This document shows positions 1 through 9,091 of a stretch of DNA of 64,000 bases, piece by piece. Both the position numbers and the translations under genes were made by a program. Source of the stretch: Peronospora farinosa (Eukaryota > Oomycota > Peronosporomycetes > Peronosporales > Peronosporaceae). The stretch is taken from contig CANTFK010000822.1 of assembly GCA_947646735.1 (NCBI GenBank), forward strand, positions 169,545 through 233,544, read 5' to 3'. Numbering within the stretch: position 1 is the stretch's first letter; every line of letters begins with the position of its first letter. The notes under the pieces are model-generated. The model saw only the letters and a program-made list of their open reading frames with translations, searched no databases and was not told where the DNA came from.

Positions 1-1539
1 CGCGTCCGTGTCAATGTTGTCACCAAACACCTGAACGCGACCCTTGATTGAGCCAGAGAACGTCGCCAGTGAAGCAGCAGCCTCCGCATCAGCTTTGCCT
101 TCGCCTCCGGCCGAAGCAGACAATATCTCCGGGTTCACTTCAGCAACCGTGATGGGCACCGCTGGCCGCTTGGGCACAGCAGAGTTGAACTTTTTGACGT
201 CAATTAGCTTGAGGAAAGGGGTGGGGTCAGTCACCTCCATTGTGAAACTCGAAGCAGCAACCGTGATGGCTGAAGCAAGGTTAGCAATCGAGCCCTTGCC
301 CATACGATTGCGGTAGTTACGGTTTTGACTACTAAGCCACACCTCGTTCTCCCCAGCAACATCAGCAGCAATACCTAGGCAGAAACTGCAGCCTGGAGCG
401 CCAACAACAAAGCCAGCCTTCTCGTACACGTCGATCAAACCATGCTTTTTTAGGTTGTCCACGATAATTTGACTACCAGGGGTCACACGGCGCTGGCCGT
501 GAGCCACAGGCTTCATGCCTTGTTTCAGACAGGCCTCGAGCACGAGAGCGCCAAGCACCAAGTCCTCCTCTGCAGTAGTACACGCACCAATAAAGCAGCC
601 ATCGAGCTTCATGCCCACAACTTCTGACACAGGCTTGACATTGTCTGGCGATGGGAACAACGCCACCTGCGGTTCAAGGTTGTCCAGTTTGATCTGGAAC
701 TTCTCAGCGTACTGAGCATCCTTGTCAGCACGAAAGTAGAGTGCGTCCTGGTTGTGATCCGGGCGTTTGGAAATGTAGGCAGCAGTGCATTCATCAGCAG
801 GAAAGACACCAGCAATCCCACCAAACTCAGCCGTCATGTTACTAATAGCAAATCGAGCATCACACGACAGTGCCGAGATGTTGCCACCCCACTCCACACA
901 CCGACCAATAGCCACAGTGTTGCACTTGAGCTGACCCAGTGTATACAGCATGACATCCTTTCCACCCATTCCCGTAGGAGGTGTGCCAACAAACTCGATC
1001 AGTACCGTCTCAGGTACTTTAATCCATGTCTCTCCCGTCACAAGAGGCATGACGACATCTGCAGCTCCAAGACCGATTGCAAAAGCTCCCAACCCTCCAG
1101 TACTGCATGAGTGGGAGTCAGCACCGACTACAATTTGACCAGGTTGCGCACGTTGGCGGTAGAATTCCGTGTGTAAGATGGTCGTATTGGGTGGCTGGAA
1201 ATTCGTGAGCTGTGCCTCTTTGGCAAAATCTTCGGACGCCTTGATCATCATTTGCTGACGTGGTTGATGATTAACACGTGGATCCACCGTGTGGTCCACA
1301 GCCAACCAAAAGCGGTCATTGCGCCATATACGAGGGCGTCCCATGTCCTGATACGTCTTGTCCATCGACTTCCACGTAATTTCACATGCAAGCGTCCACT
1401 GTGCTTTGACACAAAGCATTTGACCAGGAGATACTTCAGGTTTTGTCAGACCTACAGCCCAATGGGTTAAAATCTTTTCTGGTAAAGTAAGTGGTCGACA
1501 TGAAGAGGTCAAAGAAGAAGAAGTCGAGAGAGACGTCAT
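1..1539 (-). CDS. Aconitase / 3-isopropylmalate dehydratase family protein (3' end beyond window)
   Basis: A [4Fe-4S] hydro-lyase of the aconitase superfamily. The frame is open for 513 codons from the ATG at 1539 to the window edge, so the C-terminus is missing. Visible family features are the active-site loop GADSHSCSTGG, the cluster-ligand segment GACTTAEEDL (Cys about 320, where most members have GSCTNGR) and a second ligand pair C384-x2-C387 (GCSFC). The last codons (GRVQVFGDNIDTDA) are the start of a LeuD-like swivel domain, so large and small subunits are fused in one chain. Leucine biosynthesis (isopropylmalate isomerisation) is the closest family role, but the altered CTT motif matches a subgroup of uncertain substrate. 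Homoaconitase is less likely because oomycetes are thought to make lysine through diaminopimelate. It is divergent from the HAD gene; an Inr/FPR motif lies about 40 nt upstream. Confidence 0.85.
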   Translation of the reverse strand, partial: MTSLSTSSSLTSSCRPLTLPEKILTHWAVGLTKPEVSPGQMLCVKAQWTLACEITWKSMDKTYQDMGRPRIWRNDRFWLAVDHTVDPRVNHQPRQQMMIKASEDFAKEAQLTNFQPPNTTILHTEFYRQRAQPGQIVVGADSHSCSTGGLGAFAIGLGAADVVMPLVTGETWIKVPETVLIEFVGTPPTGMGGKDVMLYTLGQLKCNTVAIGRCVEWGGNISALSCDARFAISNMTAEFGGIAGVFPADECTAAYISKRPDHNQDALYFRADKDAQYAEKFQIKLDNLEPQVALFPSPDNVKPVSEVVGMKLDGCFIGACTTAEEDLVLGALVLEACLKQGMKPVAHGQRRVTPGSQIIVDNLKKHGLIDVYEKAGFVVGAPGCSFCLGIAADVAGENEVWLSSQNRNYRNRMGKGSIANLASAITVAASSFTMEVTDPTPFLKLIDVKKFNSAVPKRPAVPITVAEVNPEILSASAGGEGKADAEAAASLATFSGSIKGRVQVFGDNIDTDA

Positions 1540-1576
1540 TTTATTTGTGAATAAGAGACGCAATGGGTACTAGAGA

Positions 1577-1593
1577 GTAAATTGTAAAATGAG
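1577..1593 (-). promoter_or_regulatory. Oomycete Inr/FPR core promoter element
   Basis: On the minus strand this reads CTCATTTTACAATTTAC. It fits the oomycete initiator (TCATTYY) joined to the flanking promoter region (CAATTT). It lies about 40 nt upstream of the aconitase-family ATG, a normal spacing for this short-leader promoter class. Assignment is by consensus only. Confidence 0.6.
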
Positions 1594-1733
1594 AGGTAGA
1601 GATAGAGGAGTGGGGTAGAGGATGGACGAGTGACTAGCAAGTTTGCGCAATGTGCGACCTTCACGCAACACCGCATGGCTCCCACGACCGACCACATCAC
1701 ATTTACACCGCTCACGCGTCGTCACCAGTGAAC

Positions 1734-2798
1734 ATGAACGTCCTGTCTGCAGTCATCCGCTCTCGTCGTAATACTTTATCGACCCACATTCGCTTCTCCT
1801 CGACCTTTGGAATTGTATTTGATGTGGATGGTGTGTTATTACGTGGCAAATCGCCACTTCCTGGGGCTCGAGATGTGCTACTCGAGTTACAAGCGACCAA
1901 CATTCCGTATGCCATTATGACGAATGGTGGTGGCTACAGTGAGGAGAAAAAGGCGCGTCAATTGGAACAGATACTGGGTCATGGGGTCTCCATTCCTACT
2001 GAACTCATGTGCATGAGTCATACGCCAATGCGGGAGCTCGTAGCGAAACATGGTGACGAACTGGTGCTGGCAGTAGGTAAAGATTGTGCCGAGTTGAGAC
2101 AAGTGATGGCGAAGTACGGCTTTAAACACGTTGTGACGGTCGATCAATTGCATCGACATTTTCCAACCATGTACCCAGACGTTAAAGTGACTGATTTGCT
2201 GGTCCATGATGGACGCTTTGACTCGCAGCCATTTGCGGCGGTCTTTGTGCTCATTGATCCCATTTATTGGGGTCGAGAGCTACAGATTGTGATGGATGTG
2301 TTATGCGCACCCAATGGACTTTTGGGACGACGAACGGTTGAAGGAGATGGTAAAGGAGATCGTCAACATATTCCTTTGTACTCGGCGTGCTCGGACTTTC
2401 AATATGTGGGTGAGTTCCATCTTCCCCGATATGGTGCTGGAGCTTTTCATGCCATGTTGGAAAATCTATTTACACACACGACGGGACACACATTGGAAAA
2501 GACGCTGTTTGGTAAACCACAACGCACATCATTTGAGTTTGCTGAGACGCTCATTGACGCGCAACGTGAAGATGTTGAACGCATTTATATGGTGGGAGAC
2601 AACCCGAAGACGGACATTCATGGCGCTAATGAGGCTGGTGGCAGATGGAAGTCGTTGCTTACGTTGACAGGCATGCATAGTGGACCAAATAATCATGATG
2701 AGCATCCGGCGTATGAAGTTGTGGAGGATGTGGCACAGGCGCTCGCCTTCATTAAGCAGGACTTTGCAAAATTACAGGCAGAGAAGTCGACAACGTAA
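1734..2798 (+). CDS. HAD-superfamily class IIA hydrolase, CECR5/HDHD5-like, probably mitochondrial
   Basis: A phosphatase-type HAD protein of 354 aa. Motif I is DVDGVL (nucleophile Asp about 30), motif II MTNGGG, the motif III lysine lies in FGKPQ (about 261) and motif IV is GDNPKTD (about 289). The long insert between motifs II and III is the class IIA cap, as in CECR5/HDHD5 and yeast YKR070W. The frame is open upstream to an ATG at 1650. I prefer 1734 because it has A at -3 and opens a basic, Ser-rich, acid-free N-terminus (MNVLSAVIRSRRNTLS) typical of a mitochondrial presequence, whereas the 28-residue extension is His-rich and unlike the family. No intron. The physiological substrate is unknown for the family. 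Confidence 0.85.
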   Translation: MNVLSAVIRSRRNTLSTHIRFSSTFGIVFDVDGVLLRGKSPLPGARDVLLELQATNIPYAIMTNGGGYSEEKKARQLEQILGHGVSIPTELMCMSHTPMRELVAKHGDELVLAVGKDCAELRQVMAKYGFKHVVTVDQLHRHFPTMYPDVKVTDLLVHDGRFDSQPFAAVFVLIDPIYWGRELQIVMDVLCAPNGLLGRRTVEGDGKGDRQHIPLYSACSDFQYVGEFHLPRYGAGAFHAMLENLFTHTTGHTLEKTLFGKPQRTSFEFAETLIDAQREDVERIYMVGDNPKTDIHGANEAGGRWKSLLTLTGMHSGPNNHDEHPAYEVVEDVAQALAFIKQDFAKLQAEKSTT

Positions 2799-3112
2799 AC
2801 ACGTCTCAATAATGTTGGTTTAGACAGCGTCAAGAGGTTCGTGTCTGTCGCTTTGCGTGTCATACATTGAGGCTAGTTCGCAGGTATTGTTGTAGCCAAT
2901 GTGTTGTAGTAACAAATGGTATACTGAATGCTAGTTTATGAATGATGCTGTTGAATCTCTCTAGCCTTGTCAATACATATATATATGTATTGACATATAT
3001 ATAAACGAAACCTAGCGAGCTGAACATACATCTTGCGACTTTGTTCTCTATCATTCCATTATGCAATATTTGTTTCATCAACCTTTCATGTATCTAGCAC
3101 CTTGTCTGTAAA
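2799..3112. other. Intergenic, convergent 3' regions
   Basis: AT-rich spacer between the HAD gene (+) and the adenylate kinase gene (-), so it should hold both polyadenylation regions. A perfect 22-bp palindrome built on (AT)n lies at 2971-2992, followed by a second TATATA run. No gene is supported. Confidence 0.6.
2971..2992. repeat. 22-bp perfect AT-rich palindrome
   Basis: CAATACATATA and its exact reverse complement meet without a spacer. It sits between two convergent gene ends, where a transcript hairpin could aid 3' end formation; that role is conjecture. Confidence 0.5.
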
Positions 3113-3850
3113 TTAGCTCTCCGCTTGCTGCGTCATCCAGTGCTGCACCCACATGAGCACACGTTCAATGTTGCTATCCATGTCCTCCACCGTTCGACTA
3201 GGTAGCTCCTGCACAATCTCTTGCGCGTAACTTTCACGAGCTTCTTGCAGTACCACTTCCATGATCTCACACTCGACGTTTTCAGCAATTTTCTTGTCCG
3301 AGTACCCACGCTTCTGCAACCGGTCAAACAGCGTCGTATTGTCCACACGCAGCACGACCACAAGGTCAAACCAGCGCTCAGGGAAGAAGTCACACGTGTG
3401 AAAGTCCACCAGTTTACCACCTTCAGCCATCAAGTCCTCCATCTCATCACAGACTTTATCCTCATCCAGCACGAAACAGTCGAACTCTTCGTCGCGACCA
3501 CGATGTAACCCGCGTTCCTTCACCTACAGCGACCCCACATTGCAGTAAGTACAACAGTCATTAACCTCATTTCAAAAGGTTATCGTAGGCAATGAACTCC
3601 TTCTAGAAAGAAAGTAAAACATACCAAATCGCCGACATTCAAATGCGAAAGGAATTGCGAACGTTCCTAAGGGAATTTCAGACGTTGTAGGCAACGGTAG
3701 AAGGTCAAAAAGGTGTGACAAGATGTGCAAGACATTGGACTAGATGGTCGTATAAAGGTGCTAGGAAAAACGCACCGTAAGCTGCTGGCACATGGACGTC
3801 TTGCCCGTGCCAGGGGTACCAGTTACGAGAATATTCGGACCACGAGTCAT
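3113..3850 (-). CDS. AK6: Adenylate kinase isoenzyme 6 (Fap7/hCINAP)
   Basis: Small nuclear/cytosolic NMP kinase-ATPase that acts in late 18S rRNA maturation in yeast and human. Exons by splice signals: 3850-3776, 3666-3625, 3523-3113, all phase 0, giving 175 aa (human protein 172). Exon 1 ends at ACG|GTGCGT and carries the P-loop GTPGTGKT (residues 11-18). The 42-nt middle exon encodes SHLNVGDL. Exon 3 continues VKERGLHRGRDEEFDC and LDEDKVCDEMED, followed by the DFHTCDFFPERWFDLVVVL core, all hallmark AK6 segments. The frame joins exactly across both introns (109 and 101 bp). It is convergent with the HAD gene. The ATG at 3850 is the only start that includes the P-loop. Confidence 0.93.
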
Positions 3851-4323
3851 TTTTTACTGGAGTTTAGTGGTAAGTAAAATATCATTGGTTTAAACGTAAC
3901 AACAATAATACTACCATTGTTAAAAAAACATAAAACCCATTCCCGTTCCAAGTTTTATAGCTACATCGTTTGAACATTTATCAGTAAAACCGGCTAAAAT
4001 CTGTATGGAAATGCAAATGTTGTAGCTTTTAGTCCACATAATGACAACTAACATAAACATAGCAGCGCATAGCTAACGAGATGCATTCATGCAATCGAAA
4101 TTGTAGCAGTCAACGATGAAGATGGCAAAAAATACGTCTAAAAGTATGTGCTGCTCATTCAAATAAGGCAAAAGAAGGTAATCGAGCATGATGGTTTAGA
4201 ATGTACCACCGCTGTCTCCACAATTTCTTGAACTAATGCACTGGTCACACTTGGTCGTTGAGAGCAGCAGCCACTTGATATCATCAATTTGCCAGCAGTA
4301 AAAGTCCACTGAGGTTCGTCTCT
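3851..4323. other. Intergenic spacer
   Basis: AT-rich DNA containing the AK6 promoter (3851 onward, minus strand) and the 3' flank of the transporter gene. The open frame seen here on the minus strand (4196-4909) is an antisense-phase shadow of the transporter. No separate gene or RNA is recognisable. Confidence 0.6.
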
Positions 4324-5752
4324 CTAATTTGTGGGAGACAAGAATGACGCGAGGGTGCCAAAAACCATCAAGATGAGGGAAAGTCCAGCCAGTCCCGCAT
4401 TGAACGCAATCTCGCCCTTTGACAAGCTGCAAGAAAAGAGCTTGAGATAGCAGATGCACGGCAAGAACACGGAGACCAGCATCGCAAAGAAAGCCCCGAG
4501 AAATGATGTGACACGGGCAAAGTGGGGCACAAAAAGCGCACAGCACAATGCAGTGATGCCAAGTATCGTACGGATGAAGGCTCGATAGAACACGAGGGTC
4601 TTGCTTGCTTTGTTTCGTGCAGCAGCACGCTTCTGGCTCGGCGAAAGCAAAAACTCTTCCAGCGCCAGCGCAATCGGATGCAGCGTTATTGCGATCTTGC
4701 TCATAGGGTTGAGCGCGATTGTCCAAACCACCATCTGTGTGAGTATCCCCGGATACGTCGCAATCAAATTGAGCGTGATCTCTTTCTGAGTAGCAACGCC
4801 GTACATGAGATAGCCAGCTAGCTCGATCGAGGCATACACGATCCCCACAATCACGTACGATAAGTCGAGCATACGCGGATAGTCCTTCTTGTTCGCCATG
4901 GAGCTGCAAATGGATGGAAAGACCGAGTGACCACCAAACGCCACCATCGTGAGTCCAATGGCAAGCGGAATACGATCGACGTCCCCTATCATTTGCAGAG
5001 GCTGCGGGTGCAACAAACTACCCATTTCATATCCAGGTGCTTTGGTGTCTATCGCAAACCCGACGTAAAAAATAGTGTAGAGGCAGAAGAAGGACGAGAA
5101 TATGCCCAAAATGCTAAGATTCGACAACATGGACATACGTGTTGTCCAGACGGACGGCATAATAAGTAAAAACGCCATAACCGTCAACTGTGTCTCCGTA
5201 AATGACGGAATCAAGGCCGCTAACGTATCACCAACTGCACAACATCAAAGCAAAAAAAACGTCTTAGACCTTGCCATCCTACACAAAAAAGAAGCTCAAC
5301 GTACTAAGCACGTAAAACATTGCACAAGCCGTAAAGAGCTCGGCAAAGAACGTGATTCCAATGATCACTCGTCCTCGAGTGCCAAAAGCTGCTTCTCCGA
5401 TGTCCGGATACGTTGTCATGCCTTCCTGGTAGTCCAGACACTTGCCCAGCAATTTGGCCGTATGATTTGTCACGAGAGTGAAGAAAAGGAGAAGTGGCAT
5501 ACCAATGAGCCACCCACTAGAACGTAATGAAAAGGGACTGGAGAGTACACCCACACCCAATAGCACATTAATGGCATTAAACACAGCGTCTTTAAAGCTG
5601 CTAGTGCCTTGAGTAGAAATGACGCCACCACTGCTCACTGGAGATAAGAATCCTTCTCTCTGCTGCTGTTGATGTAGAAATCTCTGTCTCTCATTGTGTG
5701 GACTGCTCTGGAAAGAAAGAAGACGTGGAGTCACGGACATGGGCGATGCCAT
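4324..5752 (-). CDS. Amino acid/auxin permease family (AAAP, AVT1-like) transporter
   Basis: Polytopic transporter of 452 aa, exons 5752-5305 and 5234-4324. The junction CTT A|GTACGT ... TGTGCAG|TT restores ILE in VLIGDTLAALIPSF, a conserved stretch of this family. The N-terminal cytosolic tail (about 50 aa, Gln/Ser-rich) precedes the family signature FNAINVLLGVGVLSSPF in TM1. About eleven hydrophobic spans follow, including LAIGLTMVAFGGHSVFPSI and GYLMYGVATQKEITLNL, both typical of vacuolar or vesicular amino-acid transporters (AVT1, VGAT). The ATG at 5752 (A at -3, G at +4) is preferred over the upstream non-ATG extension. Substrate is not predictable from sequence. The single intron is 70 bp. 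Confidence 0.9.
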
Positions 5753-6655
5753 TCTACAATGTAGTATATAAAACACCAAAAAAGGAATTAGTAGAGTATA
5801 CGATAGAATTCAAGTGATTCTAAGCAGTGACATTACCGAGCTTCAAGTCCTTCTTCAAAAGTCGCAGGCCATGAAGGAGATTCAAGTGGGTGATTAAAAG
5901 GACGTGTATGGGCTCCACAGGGAGAGTAAGAAGGTAAAAGAGGTTGATGCTCGCGTCCTGCTGATCCCATGGTAGTACGTATTATCTATGGACTGAAAAT
6001 TTGGTAGAATTAGAAATTGACTGGTTAAGTGACGGGTAAAATGGTCTCTGGTGAATCTATTGTTATAGCAAGGTGACCGACAGGGTTGCGACAATTAGAA
6101 TGTAGAACGTCTTTTAACCAATCATATTTGGCTTGTCTTGCAATTTCTAAGAGCCAGAAGACTTGGCTCGTCTGGCAATTTCTGACTTGATGAGGGAGTA
6201 TAGATTGTTGTTCGATTGTGAAAGGACGTATAATTACGGCAGATCTATTCCTGTTTATGAATGATGACGCTATTTATAAAAGCTACAATCATACAGGTTT
6301 TCAGTATGATGTGCTGCAATCAATGAAGGTATTTGCCAGCTGGGATGCAACACATTATCAAAATAGCTATCAGCTGGGATAAAATTGCTTAAAATAAACA
6401 ACAATTGACGATCTTGCACACTGTATATATATTACACATACGACTAGACGAATGTTTTTGCAACCGAATGAAATTTACACAACATGTTTGTAAATGTAGT
6501 AAGTGGATACAAAAAACAAGACAAAACACGTCATTACGGTATAAAACGAGTTTTAACGAGCCCTTTTAACCAAAGTAAAACCATTTGTCCATTTATTCAA
6601 TATGGTTTTATTCCATAGAACTTACAGATATGTGAGATCAAAGCTGAGGAGGACA
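5753..6655. other. Long intergenic region, no gene seen
   Basis: About 900 bp of AT-rich sequence upstream of the transporter (minus strand) and downstream of the NIPA-type gene. Only short, composition-driven open frames are present on either strand. A 9-bp motif (cagctggga) occurs twice near 6340 and 6372. I see no RNA gene or mobile element. Confidence 0.5.
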
Positions 6656-8782
6656 CTAGATCGAATTCCTAGGTGATGCATCCTTATCCTTCTTGTCCCT
6701 TAATGAAGCAGGTCTCACATTCGATACTGGTTTGAATATCAACTCGCGTGAAATGGCGTCACGTGTAGTAGCTGGTAATCCCACCTCAATATCGTCAACG
6801 CTTCGACAAATCGGTCGTCGTGAGGGGCTGTCAACCATGAACAACATCAATACTCACGTCAGTTGGTTTAGTCATATAAAATACCAAGGCAAATATACTC
6901 ACCGACTTGACATGCGTCTGCTCTCTTGCGAGCGCTGAAAGCCCAAACTGCCTAGAAATTCTGATAGACCCACAGTCGTGGACATGTCCAGATAATTGTC
7001 AATTGCCTGGCGATTAACGTGTGTTGAAACTTCGTTTCCACTGCGCCGGTCACGACCGCTATCGTCGCCGTCCGAATCGGTTGCGCTTTCTTCATTTAGA
7101 GCTTCAATGATGTACGAGAGCATATCCCGGGAGGTATTCGTACGTCTTGTTTCTTCCTGCTCCACAACAGCAGCATCGGCAGAGACGCCATCGGAGACGC
7201 GTGATGAGGTTGAATCCAAGCCCTTCGGGGGCTCTAATAACATTGTAAAGCTAAAACCACGTTCTATCTCGCCCTTGCTGGTTACAGTTGATGGGGCGTG
7301 TTTGCGACGCGAGAGAAGAATGACGCCAAAAATGCTAATGGCGATTCCCAGTACAAACATGACTACTTGCAAGACCGAGAAAGTGCGAATCTCCTGGAAG
7401 TAGATAACACCGCCAAGCACGCCGCTAATAACCCAGTAGGCTTGATAGATGGGAACCATCGACAGTGCATCGTAATGAACCAACCCACCATTCAAATACT
7501 TGATCTGCAGACATAGACACACAATCAGTGCCAGCGCAATGAGGTACGACTGATAATGCCCGAAGCAGCTGGCATCGCCGTGCAATACGCCCTTCAGCAG
7601 CTCAGCCAACGACTTGGCAAAGAGCACTGACTGGCCTCCTAAGATGCCAGCGAGACCAGCATAGCCAACAAGACGTATAGTCGCCCATCTGGCTGGTGTG
7701 CCTACTTGAATAATCCGGTGTCGTCTGCTCATCAAGCATAATCCATCAACAATCTTGATAGCCACAAAGTTGGCAACTATCGCTAGAAAGACCACGCAAA
7801 AGTAGATGATGGTGACTGGGTCTTTGTATAGTTGCATGAGCATGTCGAGGTTGTATGACGGAGACGTGTGGGACGCAAAGACGACCGAAATGGTAGCTCC
7901 CGCAAAAATAATCAACGTCGACATGATATCTTTCTTGCTGAGTTTTTCTTTGTTGAAACAGGGTGCAAGTACCATATTCCACACGAGCGTCAACGCTGCC
8001 AATGGGGCCAATAAACTCTGCGGTGCCAGCCCAAAAGCTACAAAGTCCAATACGGACCCGACCACACAAAGCACGAATCCGAGCGTCCACAACGGTAATC
8101 GATACGCTGGTTTTGGTTTGGCCACGAGCTCGTTCTGCTTCAACGCCTTCTTTTGCAAATTGATACCGACACTTGCTAGAAAAGAAAAGACCACTGCAAT
8201 ACTGAATCCAATGACCCAAATGGTTTTTTCCGGTCCAGTATCATCCACATCAAAACATTTTCCTTGGTCACTCACACCTTTTAGTGGCTCCTTTTCATTA
8301 CCACAAGCTGCTTCCTGTACAGTTTCCAGTATTAACGTCGAGGTGCAGTCCATTTCGATTGCTTGTGTACAGCTATTGAGACATAAAGTCTCAGGTGTTC
8401 CCATTTCACAGACATTAAAGACTCCAAGACATTGAGTCCTTTTTAGTGTTGTCTCACAATAACTGTCGATATTTTTGGTCTTGTTTACCACGTGATCATA
8501 CTGTTTCTTCGCAATCGTATCCTATATTCATTTAAACGAATTAAAACAAATTAATCGTTTAGTCATTTTCAAAAAAGAATTCTTCTAAAAATTACATATT
8601 TCTAAATTCTATTTTAAGTTCCAAACCATTTCTTTCCAAGAACTACCCGAGCGACAGGCCGAATATGTAACGAAGACAGAGCAAAAGCTTAGCGCCTCAG
8701 CTTCCGGTACATCACAGGACAAACAAGAGGATGTGGTCAGAGGAATGGACGAGGCTGCAAATAGACCCAATAGACGCAACAT
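6656..8782 (-). CDS. NIPA-family Mg2+ transporter with Frizzled-like cysteine-rich ectodomain
   Basis: Predicted 648 aa from exons 8782-8627, 8521-6903 and 6827-6656. Exon 1 encodes a signal peptide (MLRLLGLFAASSIPL) and the first cysteines. Exon 2 supplies a C-x8-C-x6-C-x8-C-x3-C-x7-C series, then nine or so membrane spans with the NIPA core (INLQKKAL, GLAPQSLLAPLAALTLVWN, YQAYWVISGVLGGVIYFQE). The cytosolic tail is Ser/Asp-rich. The last junction (AGTCG|GTGAGT ... GACAG|C) bypasses a TGA and adds 57 residues. The first intron donor (ATG|GTTTGG) is non-consensus but keeps frame, so exon 1 is less certain than the rest. NIPA proteins carry Mg2+ across plasma or endosomal membranes. The cysteine domain is extra to the animal and plant members I know. 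Confidence 0.82.
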
Positions 8783-9091
8783 GATTCTGCAGCAGCAACA
8801 AAAGGACGGACCGAGGGATTACTAAAAAATAATTATGACAGCGCTCTATTAAAGTATGTATGACTCAGAATTCTAAATTAGAACAGAAACAGGGCGACGT
8901 ATATATTTCTATTTGAAATATATACTTGTTAGAAACACGCTAGTACGAATGAAAAATTACGTCGTTATATATATATATCGTTTTATAAATACCTTAAATC
9001 AGTACCTTCTCCTCCTTTCAAACTCACTCTTCTCATCTATCCATCCTCCACTCACTACGGAATCAGAAATAACTATAGTATATATTCTCTA
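8783..9091. other. Divergent promoter region
   Basis: About 310 bp between the NIPA-type gene (-) and the acyltransferase gene (+). It contains several TATATA runs and a CT-rich tract just before the acyltransferase ATG. No coding sequence or RNA gene recognised. Confidence 0.5.

Noticed and set aside
4196..4909. 237-codon minus-strand frame overlapping the transporter
   Set aside because: Other-frame shadow of the transporter exon; cysteine- and histidine-rich nonsense composition.
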